From Dactylis glomerata (taxonomy: Eukaryota > Streptophyta > Magnoliopsida > Poales > Poaceae): 64,000 nt of DNA. Numbering within the stretch: the first letter of the stretch is position 1; each line of letters opens with the position of its first letter. Of the stretch, positions 54,561-64,000 are shown one piece after another. The notes below the pieces were generated by a model. It searched no databases, had not been told where the DNA came from, and saw nothing but the letters and a program-made list of their open reading frames with translations. The position numbers were made by a program, and so were the translations under genes. The stretch is from NCBI GenBank assembly GCA_007115705.1, contig QXEO01000434.1:1330448-1394447 (forward strand). Direction: 5' to 3'.

Positions 54561-57120
54561 GCAATTTTCTGCGCCTAGCTCAAAGGCGTTAAAGAAAAGC
54601 ACTCTTGGGAGATAACCCATTGTTTACTTTTCAGTACTTTTTCTTTTATTTGAGTCTTGGAAGTCATTACTACTGTAATGACCGCTCCTTATCTTGTTTA
54701 TTTCGTTTTTGTGCCAAGAGAAGCCTCTAATTTGAGTGAGGTAAAGATTTGGGGTTATTGCTGTCCTGAAACTGTTTTTGGTGCTGCACCGTAAAAATTC
54801 GTGAAAATTCTCTGTATATCTTTTGGACCTGAAATTTCTTGTGTATATGCCCCAGGTTATATCCAAACTTTTCTTAGTTGAACACTTTTTGATTTGAGCA
54901 ACGGAAAATCCCTCAAAAATTCGTCCATTATCAGCTGTCCAGTTTTGACAGATGTCTGCCAATATTTGTTTTTGCCACTTTATCGCTTTCTTTTGAGTTC
55001 TTTTTTATCATGGAACTCTTGTGGAAGTTGCTACAGTAGTATATACTTTATATGTGGTGGTTTTGGGTTGAAACCTGAAGCTAAAAGAGGTTGAATATAT
55101 TTTATGCTTGCACTAATGTTGCTAATAGAATTGTGTTTAGTTTTGTATGAAGGAAGTTTTCAAGTGTAGGGATTGGAGAATGATGAGATGAGTTGAAGAA
55201 CGGACAAAAGCTCAAGCTTGGGGATGCCCATGCATCACCCCAAGAAATATCCAAGAAGTACAAGCGTCAAAGCTTAGGGATGCCCCCGAGGCACCCCTTC
55301 TTCATCGGCAAAAATCAGGTCACCTTTCAAAACACTATATTTTTATTGCTTCATGCACTATGTGTTTTTCTTGGAGCGTCAGTTGTTTTAGTTTTCTTAG
55401 TTTGTTTAGTTTGTTTGTTTGCTGCAATAAATGGTTGGACCCCAACAAATTTCCTTTGGAGGAGATGTACTCGTTTTCATTTGCAAAGAATGCTCTAGTT
55501 TTCACTCTTATAAATCGAGCATTCTAGTTTTTCTGCTACTGCTTTTGGTTTTCATTTTCGCCTTGATATGCGTTCAGATCTTGTCATATCTTTTCATCAA
55601 GGTGTATTTTTGCCTCTGATCTTTATTGGTTTTCATCAAAAGAGGTATTTATAAAAATTTCAAATGGTGTTGGAAAAGAGAAAAAGCTTTGTGCAAAATA
55701 GTGGTACAAGAAGGAGCTTGTGTAGACTGCGGCTTAGGCTTTTTCATGTCATGCTTGATGTCTTTTTGATAGTATGCTTAGTGGTTTTGCTGTAGCATGA
55801 CTTGTCTCAAATAAATGAGATTGCTTAATGAGCCTTTGAAAAAATCATGCGTTGTTTTTATTGTATGGAAGCATTATTTTGGTTTTCTCCTTGATGCTTT
55901 ATTTGGGTTGACTTGGCGCATGCTCACACATGTTAGACTCTTCCAAAGTCGCCATTAGCCTTCATGATCATTTAGTTTTTGACTTTTGATGCCATCATAT
56001 GCTTCTTTTAATGTCGCTTTGTCGCTTTGCATGATTATGGCCATTACTGCTCTCTTAGTTGGTCGCTCCCAGTCTTTTGCTAGCCCTCACCTTGTACTGA
56101 GTATGAGCTCTACTCGTGCATCCAACTCCTAAAAGCCAAGTTTGCCATTGTGTCCACTATAAATTCCTATGCATGGTATTTGTAAGCCATTCCAAAGTAA
56201 AATTTTCGTGTGCTACCTTTCAAAAACCTTCAAAATACTTCTCGTTTTGTGACACTGTTTTTAGCTCATGGGGACGTAGTGGTCGGATTTGCTATCTTCC
56301 ATATTGTTTATTCCAAAAAGAAAAAAAAAGAAAAAAAGAAAAAAAAAGGCACTCCTCCAATGAATGTGAATGTTGGTGGGCACCCGATGGAATTGGTTAG
56401 CCATGGTATGTGAAAGGAAAAGGTGGGGAGGAGTGCCAAGTTTTATAAAAAGAGCACGAAGTGCCAATCTCTCTCTCAAAAACTTGCTTTATTTTTGTAT
56501 GGAAGATAGTAAGAACCCCATTGCCAGTCGTTGACAAAGACAACCACCTCTCAAAATCAAGTTTTATCTCTCTGTTTTACAAATGAAAAGCTCTAGCACA
56601 TGCTTAAATCACTGCTTCCCTCTGCGAAGGGCCTTTCTTTTACTTTTATGTTGAGTCACCACCTTCTTTCTTTATGCACCATTAAGAGAGCATAGTTGTC
56701 ATTCTTAGTGTGATATGCATTGTCCCAAGGTTCATTGATTGACTCATATTGTTGGTTTCACTTGTTCTTAAATTATTTGTATCTAGTCGCCCTCTTAAAC
56801 TTTGAGGTGTCCTATGCATTTATGTTTTGCTCTCTTTGAAGGACAAGATGAAAACCATTTGTATGTTTTCCTTATGATTTGAACACACGTTTGACTTTTA
56901 TTGTTTCATTATCATGATCTTTTGTTTGTGTTCATTTGCATGTTTACAACATGGTTGCTAAGTTCTTATTGTCATGATTATATCTTTCATGCCCATGTTT
57001 TAAGTCCTATTGATCCCAGCTCACCAATGCTTACATATATGATCAAGATTGTGTAGGTGCATGTCACCTCAAAAATTATTCTTTTGTTATCACTTACCTA
57101 CTCAAGGACGAGCAGGAGTT
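54561..57120 (+). other. Long non-coding interior of Gypsy copy 2
   Basis: About 2.56 kb without a believable ORF. aagcttggggatgc occurs at 55214 and a one-base variant at 55268. Positions 54561-56135 and 56607-57120 match copy 1; 56137-56607 is unrelated to the block in copy 1 and contains a purine-rich aaagaaaaaaag tract (about 56318-56348). Confidence 0.75.
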
Positions 57121-57135
57121 AAGCTTGGGGATGCT
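57121..57135 (+). other. Polypurine tract region of Gypsy copy 2
   Basis: aagcttggggatgct directly before the 3' LTR, identical to copy 1. Confidence 0.7.
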
Positions 57136-58760
57136 TGATACGTCTCAAACGTATCTATAATTTTTGATGCTCCATGCTTTGTTTTACACCATTTGCCTAT
57201 TGTTTCGTTACACTTAGTGGAATTTTTATACATTTTCCGGAACTAACCTATTAACGAAGTGCCACAGTGCCAGTTTCCTGTTTTCTGCTGTTTTTGTGTT
57301 TCAGAAGTGATACACAGGAAATATTCTCGGAATTGGACGAAACAAGTTCCTGAAGTCATATTTCACCGGGGAGCTCCCAAACATCCGAAGACCTGACGGA
57401 GGGGGGCCACATGGCCCCCACACACAGGGGCGGCGCGGCCTGGCCCCTGGCCGCGCCGGCCCCTTGTGAGGCCGCGTGGCTCCACCTCTGACAGCCCCCT
57501 TTCGCCTACATATACCCCCTGACGAGAAAACCTAAGGGCCCGATCAGTTTTCCAGAATACATCGCGATCCGCCGCCGCCGTCGACCCGAAGATCGGGAGG
57601 GTCCAGAAGCTCTTCCCGGCACCCTGCCGGAGAGGGGAATCGCCACCGGAGGTCTTCTTCATCGCCATGCTTGCCTCCAGAGCGATGAGTGAGTAGTCTA
57701 CCTTGGACTATGGGTCCATAGCAGTAGCTAGATGGTTGTCTTCTCCACCATGTGCTTCATGTTTAGATCTCATGAGCTGCCCTACATGATTGAGATCACC
57801 GTTATGTAATTCTATGATGTTGGTTTGTTGGGATCCGATGAATATTGGTGTTTATGATTAAGTTGTTGTACTGAATTATATCTTTTGTTATCTCTATGTT
57901 GTTTATGATCTTGCATGCTCTCCGTTGTTAGTAGCTATCTTGGCCGAGTAGTTGCTAGTGACTCCAAGAGGGGGTATTTATGCTCGATAGTGGGTTCATG
58001 TCTCTATTTCACCTGGGGGAGTGACAGAAACCTCTAAGGTGGTAGATGTGCTGTTGCTACTAGGGAGAAAACAACATTCATATGCTCAAGGGCATATGCT
58101 TTGTTTACATTACACACTTTGCTTAATGCAATTATCTGTTGTTCGCAACTTAATACTTTTGGGGTGTTCGGATGATATCCCCGGGGGTGGATTATTAGTC
58201 ATAGATGCAGTTGGATGGCGGTCTATGTATTTTGTTGTAATGCCCAGAGTGAATCTCATAGTGATCTTCTTGACATATCACGTTATCTTTATTCTATCAA
58301 TTGCCCAACTGTAATTTGTTTACCCAGCATGTTATTTTGTCTATGGAGAGACACCACTAGTGAACTGTGGACCCCGGTCCTATTTTAATCATATTGCAAT
58401 CACCTGTTTACTTTTCCCGCACTGTTTACTTTACTCGCATATTACTCTACTGTTTTCCACTCGATACACTCATAACCTTTGTTTCAAGCAAACCGGTGAG
58501 ATTGACAACCTCATCGCAAGTTGGGGACAAAGTATTTGTCTGTGTGTGTGTAGGTTCCACAAACACCTTCAGTCGTCATCGTCTCTCTTCTCCTGTTCGA
58601 TATACCTTGGTTTCTTAAGTGAGGGAAAACTAGCCGCTACACTCATCATACCTTCCTCTTGGGGTTCCCAACGGGCTGGTCATCACCACGCACAAGGACA
58701 TACTGCTCCCACGTTAACTAAACGCCACAGCTCTTTTCTGGCGCCATCACACGAGTAGCA
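57136..58760 (+). repeat. 3' LTR of Gypsy copy 2
   Basis: 1625 bp, ending cacgagtagca and followed by the agcac duplication and the Harbinger N-terminal half. Confidence 0.93.
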
Positions 58761-59014
58761 AGCACCATATGCAATACACGTCAAAGCAGCGGTGCACTTT
58801 TGAACAGAGGTGAATCGAGGAAATCCGGTGCATTCTTTTTTTTTTACTGCGGAAGTAGCCATCATATTCGTGCATACGGACGACAATCTTTATGAACAAC
58901 TTCTTGTTTATCCTGAAGCGGTATCGAAACTCCTCCAAAGATGTATGTATTGTGTTTGTCAACAAGATAATCTGACTCGAGCATGACAACACCATGCATC
59001 TTCTTCTTCCCTGG

Positions 59015-59314
59015 TATATCTGGGCATGGGCAGCCCAGCCTGACCTGGCCCGGCTTGTCGGGCCAAAACATGCTACCGGGCCGGGCCTGGGCAGGATTTT
59101 ATGGCCCGATAGGAGTACCGGGCCGGGCTTGGGTTGGAAAAAATAGGAATTTACTGAAGGCCTGGCCCGACGGCCCGATGAATTTTTAGGCCGACGGGCC
59201 GTGCCTGGGCAGGAAAATGCGGCCCGACAGCCGGGCCAGGCCTGGGCAGCAAAAAATTGAGTCAGGCTTTCTCTCGGCTCGGCCCGACCCGGCCCGAAAT
59301 AATGCCCAGGTATA
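59015..59314. mobile_element. hAT-type MITE, exactly 300 bp, GGCCCG-rich
   Basis: The ends are inverted copies (tatatctgggcat at left; the reverse complement of the right end is tatacctgggcat), flanked by the 8-bp duplication ttccctgg (59007-59014 and 59315-59322), the hAT length. The interior repeats cccggc and ggcccga motifs. The related Harbinger copy at 61085 carries the uninterrupted site (cttccatggtctagaacg). Confidence 0.93.
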
Positions 59315-59460
59315 TTCCCTGGTCTAGAACCTCCCCGCTAAGATGGGGCATTAATCCTCGCATGCAAACTAAGAAGGGCAGCCATGATCAAAAGCTTCTC
59401 TTCTTCATCTGCTATGGCATATTTATTTTCTTGCATGAGTTGTCCATAGTCTATTGATCG

Positions 59461-60225
59461 AACACGGAAGCAAGTTACTCACAAAGAATGGAACCTAAAA
59501 GAATTTTTTTTGAAGAAATTTGTTTACCTCTTATCCCAAAATCCTATTCGGAAGACCATTCAGGCTCGCGCTGAATATGCTCATATATACCATGGAGCTT
59601 CGTCGTAGTGTAGGTCACGGCACGGAGGCTGTCATCACGTGTGAGCGCACGGATGGAGGTGCTCGATCGGCCACCACTCCCATGGTGGCTGCCTTGGAAG
59701 CGGGGGCTTGGGTGCCTGCAGTGGCGGGTTCGTGTTGGAGCTCCTCTCCGGCGATTACTGGCGGCCTTGTGTCCGTCATCGCGCCGGACTTAAAGACAGT
59801 TGGGTTGTCGCTCCGCCGCTGCTTCTCTCCGTCCGTTGGCTCTTTTCTGCGCTCCGCCCCAAGTTGTGCGTCTCTGCCGGCGTTGTCGCATGCTGGTGAC
59901 GGAGGTGGTTGTCGATCTGGAAGAAGATGGCAGGGGACCTGATCGCTTTCCAAGCTTTCTTTATGGTCCTATGTTCAAATTTCCCGGGCCTCTGCGTAAT
60001 TTCTTTCTTTTTCTTTTCAGGCCTTCTTGTAACTTTCAGCGACTTCAATGCAGCATTTTGTGTCGGTTGCTTTGCACCCGTCAACCGTCGGCCACCACTT
60101 GTGCGTATGTATGTACGCAGTACGCATGTCTCCGCCATACGTACTAGTACACGTACGGTACGCGCATCCATCGACATGAATCTACGCCGAGACGACGCTG
60201 CTGGGCTGTGCATGTACTGTACAGC
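59461..60225. other. Intergenic, GC-rich, no gene recognised
   Basis: Overlapping open frames on both strands at 59520-60210 are the effect of high GC and lack a domain. A stretch near 60020-60085 resembles the 3' end of a plant transcript, but there is no clear polyadenylation signal. Confidence 0.35.
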
Positions 60226-60269
60226 CTACACTACACTACACCCGAAGAAAGAAAGAGCCAGCAGATCGC

Positions 60270-60610
60270 GCGTGGCGCTTGGTCCGTCCGCGCGCGTTTA
60301 AAAACCGGGGCCGGCCGGCCGGTTTATGGACGGGTTTAATTAACGTATCGGCGGCCATTGATTGAAGATCTGGAGGATGTTCCGCCGCCGTACGGGCGAT
60401 CGGACGACCAAACAGGAACTGGGGGCAAACCTACGCTACGTGGGGGCGTACGTACGCACGCCCTCGTATGTGCCACAACTAAATACGTCATCCGTTGACA
60501 CCTTCCATCTGTGGATGTCACGAGCCAGCCAACTCACCAGGAGGACAATACTACTACGCACACAGAGAAGAAAAAAGTCAACTAGTACTACCATGGGTGC
60601 CTCAACTCAC
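60270..60610. repeat. Direct duplication, copy A
   Basis: Matches 61440-61835 in the same orientation. Shared blocks include taacgtatcggcggccattg, gttccgccgccgtacggg/cggtacggcc, aaatacgtcatccgttgaca, ggatgtcacgagccagccaa and agtcaactagtactacca. Harbinger copy 2 lies between the copies. Confidence 0.85.
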
Positions 60611-60647
60611 CATCGTTGTTTAGACCTCTTCCTGCGGCTCATTTCCC

Positions 60648-61220
60648 CTCACAAGCATCCTAGAAAATCCCCTTGCTTTGTTGTGTGCCAAAGTCTGAGC
60701 ATTGTCTTGTTTATTTGGTGCTTTCAATTAGATTGATCCAAACTGCCTCACGATTGCTCGTCAAAACTTGTACATGGTACCCTGAGCAGTCGACTAAGCC
60801 ATGTGAAGATAGTCAGCACCGTAAGCAATACACCTCAAAGCAGCAGTGCACTTGTGAACAGAGGTGAATCGGCGGAATCTGGTGGTGCGGTCTTTTTTGC
60901 AGCGGAAGTAGTCATCATATTCCCGCACACCGACGACAATCTTCATGAACAACTCCTCGTTTATCCTAAAGCGCCGCCGAAACTCCAAAGATGTATGTAT
61001 TGCTTTGTCAGCAAAATAATCCGACTCAAGCATGACAACACCATGCGTCCTCTCCCGATCCTTGTTCTTATTCTTTCTTCTTCCATGGTCTAGAACGTCC
61101 CCGCCGAGGTGGGGCATTAATCCTCGCATGCAAACGGAGAAGGACGGCCATGATCAGAAGCTTCTCTTCTTCATCGGCCGTGGCATCTTCCTTTTCTTGC
61201 ATGAGTTGATGCAGCATCAT
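60648..61220 (-). pseudogene. PIF/Harbinger transposase remnant 2 (N-terminal part)
   Basis: The minus strand reads FRRRFRINEELFMKIVVGVR, EYDDYFRCKKDRTTRFRRF and HKCTAALRCIAYGA, closely paralleling remnant 1 but without the Gypsy or MITE insertions. A leader with MRGLMPHLGGDVLDHGR precedes it. The DDE landmarks are gone apart from a short match near 60650-60790, so it is a truncated relative. Confidence 0.85.
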
Positions 61221-61439
61221 CTCATCGTGGCAAACGGCGACGGTGATAGCAGATGCGTTGGCCGGAGATGCGGGGCGGTAGCGTACGTATGGCTCGGGGG
61301 AAGATGGGTGGGCGGCAGAAGATGGCTCGGCCGGAGATTCATCGACATCAAGCAGGTGGTGGACAGCCGCGGCGAATCGCCCATGGATTCACTGGAGAGA
61401 GAGAGAGGTAGGGGAGGTGGTGGGACATGGCTTGGTTCT

Positions 61440-61835
61440 TCTTCGATCGTCCGCGCGCGCGTTAAGAACCGGGGCCCGGGTTCCCGACGATGCGCTAGGG
61501 TTAATTAATTAACGTATCGGCGGCCATTGATTGAGGATCTGGAGGACGTTCCGCCGCCGTACGGCCGATCGGACGACGACGACACAGCAACTGGCGGCGC
61601 GGCCGCCGACGGTGGGGCAGCCTACGCTAGCTACGACGAGCATCAACCTTTTGACTCTTCGCAAGGGTTACGTCGGAGCGTACGTACGCCACACCTAAAT
61701 ACGTCATCCGTTGACACCGTCCATGCATCTGTGGATGTCACGAGCCAGCCAACTCACCACTCACCAGGAGGACAACACTACGCACACACAGAGAAGATAA
61801 AAGTCAACTAGTACTACCAAGGGTGCATGCCTCAA
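61440..61835. repeat. Direct duplication, copy B
   Basis: Partner of 60270-60610, with an additional segment of about 50 bp around 61620-61665. Both copies contain ccgcgcgcg and ggggcc tracts. Confidence 0.85.
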
Positions 61836-62254
61836 CTTACCATGATCGTTTTTCTTCAGCTCACGTAACCAACAGCCGACTCGACCACAAGATTAACCTG
61901 GTATATATCTCGATCTAGTCCTCCCGTCGATCGATCATCAGACCATGTGTCACGCGCGCGTGGGCTCGCCGGAGCTGTACGTCTACATGCACGCTCCTGC
62001 CCCGGACTGCTCATGCCATTCCTTTCGAGAAAAGGTACTCCGTACTATAGCGGTACTGCGTACAAGATTAATGAGAAATTTGAATGCGCTACATGTAATC
62101 CTCCTGTCCTGCACTAGTAATCAAAAAGGCGCCTACGCCACCTACGTAAAGCGTAACCGTCTTAAACTGCCTGTCGATCTCATCTCTATGCAATGCATGC
62201 GCATGTCGTCGTGCCCACCGATACAATACACCCTCGCTCCTCCAGCTGACCTAG
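61836..62254. other. Intergenic, no gene recognised
   Basis: A frame opens at 61945 (MCHARVGSPELYVY) but runs into the Stowaway element and shows no domain; it is rejected as a gene. Confidence 0.4.
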
Positions 62255-62256
62255 TA

Positions 62257-62414
62257 CTCCCTCCGATTAGAAATTTAAGATGTTTTCGCTTTGTGAAGCG
62301 AGTGTACCTAGACATTTGTTAGTACGTAGATTCAAACGAACCTATACACTAAAAGATGTCTAGATACATTCGCTTCACAAAGCTAAAACATCTTATATTT
62401 CTGAACGGAGGGAG
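62257..62414. mobile_element. Stowaway MITE, 158 bp, second copy
   Basis: Same length and family as 17763-17920: ctccctccg ends, an internal agatgttt-gctttgtgaag arm and its inverted copy, and TA at 62255-62256 and 62415-62416. Confidence 0.95.
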
Positions 62415-62416
62415 TA

Positions 62417-63100
62417 TAATAGTGCACCGTGCATGCATGCATGCACGCACCGGAGTCGTAATTACAACCCGCGACGTTCTTAGAACACACCTTGTACTAT
62501 TAACGTCATTTAGGAAATATAATAAATATTAATGGTGGTACTCTTACAATGTATTATTGCTTATTGCTTTACTTAGCTATTTACATAATTAATTAAGTTT
62601 TGGTATATAATTATATTGCTAAGTGGGATTGTGGGAACATATGATACAATGAAGGAAATAGGCTTCTCTTATCTCAAAAGATATCATGCTTAGATAAGAA
62701 AAGATACCTTCTCTTTTTCTATTTTTCTCCTCTAACTAAGCAAACAAATTATTTCAACTTGTCAAGCGTAAGGAAAGGCTAAAGTTTCGTGTCAAAAAAA
62801 TAAAGGCTGACATCACCCTATGATACATGTCCTTAAAATGCTCACGATGCAAAATGGTTTAACTGTATGATCTTATGCCTTGCCACATCAGCTATACTTG
62901 GAATTAAGAAATTAAAGATGCGGTTAAAAAAAACGAATTTGCTAGGTAGCAGTCACCTGAGAAATAACTATTTCTCAGTCGATCTCCTGAACCGTTGGAT
63001 GGACTTCAAGATTTGTGCGGCGTGTCCACGTGGGAATGGCATTGTTTGCCCCGTCGACCGTTTTAATGGCCCGCCTGTCATTCATTATGTCTGAATGGTC
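62417..63100. other. AT-rich intergenic with a MITE relic
   Basis: 62956-62977 (ctgagaaataactatttctc) is a near-palindrome resembling the end of the 216-bp Mutator-type MITE at 31463. A gcatgcatgcatgc run is at 62433. No gene seen. Confidence 0.5.
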
Positions 63101-64000
63101 CCACCTGTCATTCTCTCTTTTGCCTTGTCTTGGTCGTCTCTGTCCTCGCCTCGTCTCTTCCATTTCATCCGTAGAGGGAAGGGGAAAGCAAATGGACTAG
63201 GGAGAGGCCCCTGACGGAGGCGGGCGGGGTAGGAATCGACGGCGGGCGAGTGGGGTGGGCTCGCCGCTGCTAGGAGCACTCGCTTCTGCTAGGGAGAGGG
63301 TCGCACACTCGCACTGCTCGTACGAGGAGGGCTCGGCGTATCGGCGGAGAGGGGCTCGCTGGTGCTAGGAGGAGGGTTTGCTGCCGAGCTTCGTCGCTTG
63401 GTGGAGGGGGATTACTTCTGCTACGAGAACCTCGAGGGGAGCTGTCTCGTCTCTGGCAAGGTATTTACATTGCTTATTTCTCTCGTATTTTTGTCTCTTG
63501 TCGATCTGGGTGCTGCGCTTGCTCCGATCTGTGAGAGATCCGCATTGGGGATGTTTAGGTTAGCCGACGTATTAGGTTTTTGTCCATGGTATTCTGTAAT
63601 AGTTTGCTAGATTGAGATGCAGGCCTAGATTTTTGGGTTTGCTCCTGTGATTTTAGTCACCGGTGGTAGATGTGTTACGCCATCTGTGCTTATGGGGAAG
63701 TAGATATGTGCAGGTAGTTTGCTTGTTTAGTATTTTTTTCTGGTAGATGGTGCTGTGCAATTTTGTGTGCATATTTTTCATGACTGGCCATATGTCATTG
63801 ATGTTCCAGGTGCAGTGCATGATTTTCAGTATTTTAGTTACCTTGTGCTGTAGTCTCAGTTTGATTGTTTTTGTGTGCTGATATTGTCTTCTGTTTGTGT
63901 TTAATTTTGTTGGACAAACTTTTTTGGGATGGCTTACATTGCTTTACCTTGTGAATGCACAGCTCATGATGCATTTCTATATGTTTTTTTTGAATTCTGT
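63100..64000 (+). promoter_or_regulatory. Possible promoter, first exon and start of intron 1 of a gene leaving the window
   Basis: A CT- and GC-rich stretch (63100-63460) ends at ggcaag/gtattt near 63461, a plausible GT donor. It is followed by over 500 bp of T-rich sequence like a grass leader intron. A frame at 63362-63460 (open, start uncertain) could be coding or leader. The gene itself would lie to the right. Confidence 0.3.

Larger units (their letters stand above)
50671..58760 (+). mobile_element. Athila-like Gypsy LTR retrotransposon, copy 2 (intact gag-protease)
   Basis: LTRs 50671-52296 and 57136-58760 start TG and end CA, with the 5-bp duplication agcac at 50666-50670 and 58761-58765. 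Same family as copy 1, but its LTR middle differs enough to mark another subfamily; for instance the copy 1 TATA region reads ctacatatacc here. By eye the two LTRs differ at roughly twenty positions, so it is also young. The Gag-protease frame is unbroken; no reverse transcriptase or integrase is present. Confidence 0.95.
49806..59460 (-). pseudogene. PIF/Harbinger transposase remnant 1, split by a Gypsy element and a MITE
   Basis: The C-terminal part lies at 49806-50670 on the minus strand. It includes GFPRMLGSIHCM, YEWHIGVCSVILEAV, IGYYLADGIYPQWPT and RNDVERAFGMLQQRFAIV, the standard Harbinger DDE-domain landmarks, spread over shifting frames. The N-terminal part lies at 58766-59000 (FRYRFRINKKLFIKIV, HEYDGYF), and further leader sequence at 59323-59460. 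Gypsy copy 2 separates them; its agcac duplication joins the halves at the AYGA/PYTVNDY point. A 300-bp MITE separates the N-terminal part from its leader. Premature stops make it inactive. The ends of the transposon itself were not identified. Confidence 0.85.

Noticed and set aside
59520..60301. ORFs of 112-145 codons on both strands
   Set aside because: High GC keeps several frames open at once; none has a domain or splice-site support.

Overview
The window is nuclear DNA of a grass, almost certainly a Triticeae species such as wheat. The evidence is large TGATACGTCTC-type LTR retrotransposons, several CTCCCTCCG Stowaway MITEs with TA target duplications, intron-bearing plant genes with high-GC grass codon use, and a density of nested mobile elements unlike any bacterium or compact eukaryote. 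Family names given below come from recognition by eye; no database was searched.

Layout. 1-720: antisense remnant of a Copia element. 1129-17381: a very long Mutator-like element (MULE) with about 240-bp terminal inverted repeats (TIRs) and the 8-bp flank ttttttta on both sides. It carries a broken mudrA transposase gene reading right, a 251-residue repeat ORF reading right, and a two-exon 145-residue coiled-coil, tail-anchored protein gene reading left from the right end, so its first and last genes converge as mudrA and mudrB do in maize MuDR. An Athila-like Gypsy element (1780-10157, duplication gtggt) sits inside exon 2 of mudrA. 18003-31229: a decayed tandem array of CAF1 deadenylase genes with one intact copy (30354-31229, minus); the older units are interrupted by a Copia element (19696-25141, duplication ataac) and a short LINE (26176-27255). 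31430-34440: an antisense LINE into whose 3' end a MITE and a sense LINE fragment have jumped. 37202-38386: an F-box gene. 40751-41941: a MATH-BTB gene (minus). 44029-47652: a six-exon type-B response regulator (minus). A degraded copy of the 3' end of that regulator lies on the far side of the MATH-BTB gene. 48427-48777: a palindromic Mutator-type MITE. 49806-61220: two related PIF/Harbinger transposase remnants, one split by a second copy of the Athila-like Gypsy element (50671-58760, duplication agcac, intact gag-protease ORF) and by a 300-bp hAT-type MITE. 62257-62414: a second copy of the 158-bp Stowaway. The right edge looks like the promoter, first exon and first intron of a gene that continues outside.

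How the genes relate. The four host genes that look functional (CAF1 deadenylase, F-box adaptor, MATH-BTB adaptor, type-B response regulator) are separate single genes: one acts in mRNA decay, two are probable ubiquitin-ligase adaptors and one carries cytokinin signalling output. Nothing in the sequence links them into one pathway. The most unusual object is the composite MULE with its two extra uncharacterised genes. The two Gypsy copies encode only Gag and protease, so they must rely on enzymes from another element.
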